From the NCBI GenBank assembly GCA_017399325.1, contig JAFQDY010000039.1:1-7753 (forward strand): a stretch of DNA of 7,753 bases, read 5' to 3'. Within the stretch, counting starts at the first letter, position 1; every line of letters begins with the position of its first letter. Below, piece by piece: positions 4,455 through 7,753 of this stretch. Origin of the DNA: Oscillospiraceae bacterium. Lineage in GTDB: Bacteria; Bacillota; Clostridia; Oscillospirales; Oscillospiraceae. Both the position numbers and the translations under genes were made by a program. The notes beneath the pieces were generated by a model. That model did not search any database. It had not been told where the DNA came from and saw only the letters and a program-made list of their open reading frames with translations.

Positions 4455-5273
4455 ATGGCAATTGAAACCGACGACTTGAAATTCAACTTTGGCTGCGCAT
4501 CCTGCGGCTATAAGAATAAACCCGCCGATGCCCCCTTGGGCGCGATCGATGTGTGCCGGGTGGTGAGCAGGTTGGATGACCTGTTTGCAGGCAACGATAT
4601 GGCCGGCGCGGGCCGCCTGCTGGACTACTGGCGTAACGAGGCCGTGACCTTGCGGGACAAGCGGGGTGAACTGTCTATCGTCAACGAGCAACTTGGTTAT
4701 TTCCGCAAAGTGGGCAACCGGGAAAAGGCGATGGAAGCGGTGGACCGGGCGCTGGAACTGATCGAACTGCTGGACGCGTGGGATTCCGTTCCCTCTGCGA
4801 CGATCTTCCTCAATGCCGCCACCACATTGAAGGCCTTTGGCCAAGCCCAAGCGGCTATGCCGCTCTATGAAAACACTCTGGCCATCTATCAGGCCGGACT
4901 GGAGCCGGACGACTTGCTCTTCGGCGGATTCTATAACAATTACGCTTTGGCGCTGACCGACTTAAACCGTTTCGAGGAAGCCGAGCAGGCCTACCTTGCG
5001 GCGTTGGAAGTGGTGCTGCCCAGCGAGACCGGTCGGCTGGATGCGGCGGTCACCTATGTAAATATGGCCCATCTGTACGAAACTTGGGGCAAGACGGAAT
5101 CTATTTCCGAATGCCTGCAGCAAGGTTTGGAGGTCTTGGATAACTGGGCCGACCAAAGCGGCTACTATGCATTCGTCCTGTCCAAGTGCGCCCCGTCCTA
5201 CGGCCACTTTGGAATGACTGATGAAGAAAAACGCTTGTCCGCCCTTTCGGAGGAGATCTATGCAAGGCATTGA
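4455..5273 (+). CDS. Tetratricopeptide repeat protein with N-terminal CxxC
   Basis: The 272-residue protein starts with a short segment carrying a single CxxC knuckle (C14-A-S-C17, followed by GYKNK), resembling half a zinc ribbon. From about residue 32 it is a helical solenoid with roughly four to five degenerate TPR units, clearest at about 71-104 (LGYFRKVGNREKAMEAVDRAL), 114-147, 158-191 (NNYALALTDLNRFEEAEQAY) and 196-230 (VNMAHLYETWGKTESISECL). TPRs bind protein partners; there is no catalytic motif and no signal peptide. The ATG has AAGGAG at 4440-4445, 9 nt upstream. Its stop overlaps the start of the DUF4037 gene by 14 nt, implying translational coupling and a joint function. I recall similar TPR/DUF4037 neighbours in other Firmicutes, but no function is known to me. 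A role as scaffold or regulator of the DUF4037 enzyme is inference. Confidence 0.85.
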   Translation: MAIETDDLKFNFGCASCGYKNKPADAPLGAIDVCRVVSRLDDLFAGNDMAGAGRLLDYWRNEAVTLRDKRGELSIVNEQLGYFRKVGNREKAMEAVDRALELIELLDAWDSVPSATIFLNAATTLKAFGQAQAAMPLYENTLAIYQAGLEPDDLLFGGFYNNYALALTDLNRFEEAEQAYLAALEVVLPSETGRLDAAVTYVNMAHLYETWGKTESISECLQQGLEVLDNWADQSGYYAFVLSKCAPSYGHFGMTDEEKRLSALSEEIYARH

Positions 5274-6177
5274 GTTGGCGCGTAACTATTACGAAACATA
5301 CGGCGCACCCATGCTGGAAACCCAATTTCCGTCTGTTGTAGACAGGATTGCGGTGGGCCTTGTGGGCGAGGGTTCGGAGTGCTTGGGATTCGACGATAGC
5401 ATCTCCCGGGACCACGATTTTGAGCCGGGGTTCTGTCTGTTTGTTACGGAATCGGACTACCGGGAATTCGGTTTTGCGCTGGAAAGGGCCTACGCAAAAC
5501 TGCCCAAGACCTTTGAGGGATTTCGGCGGGCAACTTTGTCTCCGGTAGGCGGCAATCGCCACGGCGTGCTGGTGATCGAGGACTTTTACCGGCGTTTTCT
5601 GGGCGCGCCTCACGCGCCGGAGTCGCCGGACCATTGGCTGCAGATCCCGTCATCTGCCTTGCGCGCTGCCACAAGCGGTGAAGTTTGGCGGGACGATTTG
5701 GGCGTGTTCACCGCCATTCGCAACAAACTTTTGGCGGGCTATCCCCAAGATGTACGCCTGAAAAAACTGGCCGCCCATACAATCGGTATGGCCCAAAGCG
5801 GACAGTACAATCTGCCCCGCTGCTTAAGTCGCGGCGAGATCGGCGCAGCCGGGCTTTGCTGCAGCGAATTTGTGCGCCACGCCATCTCGGCGGTGTACTT
5901 ATTAAATAATGTATATGAACCTTTCTACAAATGGGCCTACCGGGGTATGCGGGACTTGCCCCTGCTGTCCGGTTTGGAGCAGGAATTGACGGCGCTGCCC
6001 AAAGCGGATGACCCTGTGGCCGTTGTGGAGAATGTGGCGGAGAAGTTTGCCAAGGCGTTTCGCCTGCAGGGCATCTCCAATCTTGCCCACAACCACTTGT
6101 CTGACCACGCCTATGAAATCACAAACCGCATCCAAGACGGCAATATCCGCAATCTGCACATTATGGACGGTATATAA
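5260..6177 (+). CDS. DUF4037 protein, predicted nucleotidyltransferase
   Basis: The 305-residue product belongs to DUF4037. Near the N-terminus it has G38-S39 followed by D51-H52-D53 (GEGSE...SRDHDF), matching the GS...DxD metal- and NTP-binding motif of polymerase-beta-type nucleotidyltransferases. The C-terminal part is helical, with LLNNVYEPFYKW at 214-225, reminiscent of the helical domain of antibiotic nucleotidyltransferases and HEPN-like bundles. Transfer of a nucleotide to a small molecule or protein is therefore inferred; the substrate is unknown. An in-frame ATG at 5221 would add 13 residues, but the ATG at 5260 has GGAGG (5249-5253) 6 nt upstream and gives a start that fits the family. 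The gene overlaps the TPR gene by 14 nt and is followed after 35 nt by the YwaF-like gene, so the three form an operon. Confidence 0.88.
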   Translation: MQGIELARNYYETYGAPMLETQFPSVVDRIAVGLVGEGSECLGFDDSISRDHDFEPGFCLFVTESDYREFGFALERAYAKLPKTFEGFRRATLSPVGGNRHGVLVIEDFYRRFLGAPHAPESPDHWLQIPSSALRAATSGEVWRDDLGVFTAIRNKLLAGYPQDVRLKKLAAHTIGMAQSGQYNLPRCLSRGEIGAAGLCCSEFVRHAISAVYLLNNVYEPFYKWAYRGMRDLPLLSGLEQELTALPKADDPVAVVENVAEKFAKAFRLQGISNLAHNHLSDHAYEITNRIQDGNIRNLHIMDGI

Positions 6178-6212
6178 AAAGAGAATTAAAACAGAGAGAA
6201 GAGGTGGCCTTT

Positions 6213-6968
6213 GTGCAACTTTGGGAAAAAGAACAGATACAGACACTGCTCCCTGCCATCGGCGTTATGGCGGTGCTGGCGATCATTTTACGGCTGACGC
6301 TGGGCAAACGGGAGGAAAAAATACGCCTTATTCCCCTGCAGATCATTGCGGTGATCCTGCTGGCGCTGGAGGTGGGTAAGCAGACCCTATCCATAATCAA
6401 GGGTTATGACCTTTACCATATCCCCCTGCACTATTGTTCGCTGTTTATTTATGTGCTGCCTGTGATGGCTTTTTACAAGGGCAAGCACCGGCAGAAAGTC
6501 AACGCGATCGGCGCAGGCATTTGCGCGGCATTGACCCTGCTGATGCTCATTTACCCGGGCATCATTTACAGTGGTGCCAATGTACGGGAGTACTTCACAA
6601 ACTATTTTTCTTTTCATACCGTAACGTTCCACAATTTGGCAATGTTTGCCTTCCCGGTGATCCTGGCGTTGGAACTCCATACGCCCCAAAAGGGAGACTT
6701 GAAAGCCGTGGCGGTGTTTGCGCTGGGCTTTACGGTGGTGGCAGGTACGATGGCGCAGGTGCTGAAAACCAATTTCGCCAACTTCTATTCCTGTAATGTT
6801 GCGCCGCTGGAGACCGTCCGCCTGAATATGCAGGAAGTCATCGGTGTCGTGCCCACACAGATCATATATGTGGCCATCGTGGCGGTGTTGCATATTGGAT
6901 TCACGGTGCTCAGTTATGTACTGTATAGCCTTGTCCGAAACAGGATCAAACAAAAAACAACCGTATAA
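6213..6968 (+). CDS. YwaF-like (TIGR02206/TMEM164 type) integral membrane protein
   Basis: The protein (251 residues from this start) is strongly hydrophobic with about seven membrane segments: roughly 11-30, 39-57, 68-87, 95-116, 137-155, 165-182 and 215-241. The motif YHIPLHYCSLFIY (about 66-78), together with FHTVTFHNLAMF and a charged cytoplasmic C-terminus, fits the YwaF family of predicted membrane proteins, related to eukaryotic TMEM164. TMEM164 has been described as a lipid acyltransferase, so a lipid-related activity is possible but unproven here. Two GTG starts are available: 6204 and 6213. GAGGTG at 6201-6206 lies 6 nt before the GTG at 6213, so that start is preferred; starting at 6204 would add three residues and put the site inside the gene. 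It is the last gene of the TPR-DUF4037-YwaF unit, closed by a strong terminator. Confidence 0.85.
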   Translation: MQLWEKEQIQTLLPAIGVMAVLAIILRLTLGKREEKIRLIPLQIIAVILLALEVGKQTLSIIKGYDLYHIPLHYCSLFIYVLPVMAFYKGKHRQKVNAIGAGICAALTLLMLIYPGIIYSGANVREYFTNYFSFHTVTFHNLAMFAFPVILALELHTPQKGDLKAVAVFALGFTVVAGTMAQVLKTNFANFYSCNVAPLETVRLNMQEVIGVVPTQIIYVAIVAVLHIGFTVLSYVLYSLVRNRIKQKTTV

Positions 6969-6970
6969 AC

Positions 6971-7000
6971 AAGAGGCTTCCGGAAACGGAAGCCTCTTTT
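6971..7000 (+). terminator. Terminator of the TPR-DUF4037-YwaF operon
   Basis: A perfect 12-bp stem (6971-6982 with 6987-6998) is closed by a GAAA tetraloop of the stable GNRA class, and TTTT at 6997-7000 forms the tail. It begins two bases after the YwaF stop codon. Confidence 0.92.
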
Positions 7001-7052
7001 GTGTATAAATTTCCTAAACCCGGTCCATACTCTTTTCCAAAGGAGGCGCGCT

Positions 7053-7478
7053 ATGGAGATCAAAGACATTATGACCAAGCAAGTGGTGTCCATTCACCCA
7101 TCGGAAAGTGTGGAGGTGGCCGCCCGCACCATGACACAATATAATATAGGCGTACTGCCTGTGTGCGCAAACGGCAAACTCTGCGGCATCGTAACCGACA
7201 GGGACATCGTTACCCGCTGCCTGGCAGCAAACCGTCTGCCCGCCAACACACAGGTGCGGCAGGTGATGACCGAGCAGGTCACTTCCGTGCGTCCGGATAT
7301 GCAAACCGGTGTGGCGGCACACCTGATGGGACGGCTGCAGATCCGGCGGTTGCCCGTGGTGGAAAACGGCAGCATTTGCGGTATGGTGAGTCTGGGAGAT
7401 ATGGCTGCCCGTCCGGAAACGGCAATGGATGCGGAGGATGTTTTGTCAGATGTCTGCAGCAATATTTCTGACAGATAA
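7053..7478 (+). CDS. Two-CBS-domain protein
   Basis: This 141-residue protein consists of a Bateman pair of CBS domains. The first spans about 1-58 (VSIHPSESVEVAARTM, then GVLPVCANGKLCGIVTDRDI at 33-52). The second spans about 67-121 (VRQVMTEQVTSVRPDMQ, then RRLPVVENGSICGMVSLGDMA). The length and the DIMT / VMT openings match stand-alone, HRP1-like CBS proteins. CBS pairs bind adenine nucleotides or related ligands and often sense energy state, but the ligand and target here are unknown. The ATG at 7053 has AAGGAGG (7040-7046) 6 nt upstream; a longer frame from 6999 would start in the preceding terminator and is rejected. It sits between the YwaF terminator and the rRNA promoter. No convincing promoter is visible in the 50 bp upstream, and only a weak hairpin (7496-7517) follows it. 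Confidence 0.92.
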   Translation: MEIKDIMTKQVVSIHPSESVEVAARTMTQYNIGVLPVCANGKLCGIVTDRDIVTRCLAANRLPANTQVRQVMTEQVTSVRPDMQTGVAAHLMGRLQIRRLPVVENGSICGMVSLGDMAARPETAMDAEDVLSDVCSNISDR

Positions 7479-7520
7479 GGGGCAGAAAAAGCGGCCTTCT
7501 TGGACATTTTAAAGAAGTTT

Positions 7521-7580
7521 CAAAAAAAGGCAAAAAAATGAAAAATATTTGTTGACAAACAAGACGCCTTGTGCTAGAAT
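7521..7580 (+). promoter_or_regulatory. rRNA operon promoter with UP-like A-tracts
   Basis: TTGACA (7552-7557) and TAGAAT (7575-7580) are 17 bp apart, and the -10 has an upstream TGC (extended -10). Immediately before the -35 are phased A-tracts (about 7521-7546), the usual look of an UP element for the RNA polymerase alpha subunit. Its position ahead of a boxA-bearing leader identifies it as an rRNA promoter. Confidence 0.88.
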
Positions 7581-7586
7581 GAACAG

Positions 7587-7753
7587 GCTCACCGCGAGAA
7601 CGCGGGAAGCGGAAATGTACCTTGTAAATTGAATAACGCAAAGACGAACAAGTAACACCTTGGACAATTAATTGATTGTTTAAGTTTCGAGTAAAATCGA
7701 ATTTAAGCCAACGAAAATTCTTGAGTAAAATTTGCTAGACAAATTTTCTTAAA
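7587..7753 (+). ncRNA. Leader of an rRNA operon, upstream of 16S rRNA (partial)
   Basis: The transcribed region contains no gene. It begins with a small hairpin (CCGCG-AGAA-CGCGG, 7592-7605), then a boxA-like antitermination sequence at 7617-7635 (GTACCTTGTAAATTGAATA, close to the Firmicutes form CTTTGAAAACTGAATA). It ends in an AT-rich part with AAAATTT / AAATTTT (7727-7733, 7741-7747), which could be part of a processing stem around 16S. GAGTAAAAT occurs twice (7689-7697, 7723-7731). The 16S start (AGAGTTTGAT...) is not yet present, so mature 16S should begin just beyond the window. Confidence 0.8.

Noticed and set aside
5101..5634. Minus-strand frame of 177 codons across the TPR/DUF4037 junction
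   Set aside because: Basic, low-complexity antisense product without a start site; both plus-strand genes are convincing.
7003..7052. A sigma-A promoter for the CBS gene (TATAAA at 7004 or CATACT at 7026)
   Set aside because: Neither hexamer has a usable -35 at 16-18 bp; one would place the -35 inside the terminator stem.

Overview
The window looks like a chromosomal segment of a Gram-positive Clostridia species, most probably in the Oscillospiraceae (Faecalibacterium/Gemmiger-like) group. The grounds are strong AAGGAGG-type ribosome binding sites, sigma-A-type promoters (TTGACA-17-TATAAT class), a DUF1846 protein, a YwaF-type membrane protein, a FliB-like cysteine protein, and an rRNA leader with a Firmicutes-type boxA. 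The genus is inference; no 16S sequence lies inside the window.

Layout, left to right. Positions 1-62 hold the terminator of an upstream gene. A DUF1846 gene (163-1626, +) follows with its own promoter and ends at a perfect hairpin that also serves the convergent minus-strand unit. That unit is a DivIVA-like coiled-coil gene (2700-3215, -) followed by a FliB-like gene (1659-2654, -), with an intrinsic terminator squeezed between them. A tRNA-Arg(CCG) gene (3377-3452, +) has a near-consensus promoter and a 20-bp terminator hairpin. After it comes about 220 bp of gene-free DNA built from short hairpins, direct repeats and partial copies of the tRNA 3' end (3497-3720). Next is a small, visibly AT-richer regulatory cassette: an XRE/Cro repressor (3745-3954, -) divergent from a DUF6809-like small protein (4033-4383, +). 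They share a 78-bp control region with a perfect consensus promoter and two matching 17-bp operators. The last ten codons of the small protein are supplied by what looks like a dispersed repeat.

From 4455 the GC-rich style returns with an apparent three-gene operon: a TPR protein with a CxxC knuckle (4455-5273), a DUF4037 predicted nucleotidyltransferase overlapping it by 14 nt (5260-6177), and a YwaF-like membrane protein (6213-6968), closed by a GNRA-looped terminator. A two-CBS-domain protein (7053-7478) stands alone. The window ends in the promoter, UP-like A-tracts and leader of an rRNA operon, with 16S rRNA expected just past position 7753.

The most unusual parts are the tRNA-linked hairpin mosaic with its tRNA-end copies, and the compact XRE/DUF6809 switch next to it. 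Together they look like an accessory islet inserted beside a tRNA between housekeeping genes. The TPR/DUF4037 overlapping pair is the best candidate for an uncharacterised enzyme-partner system.
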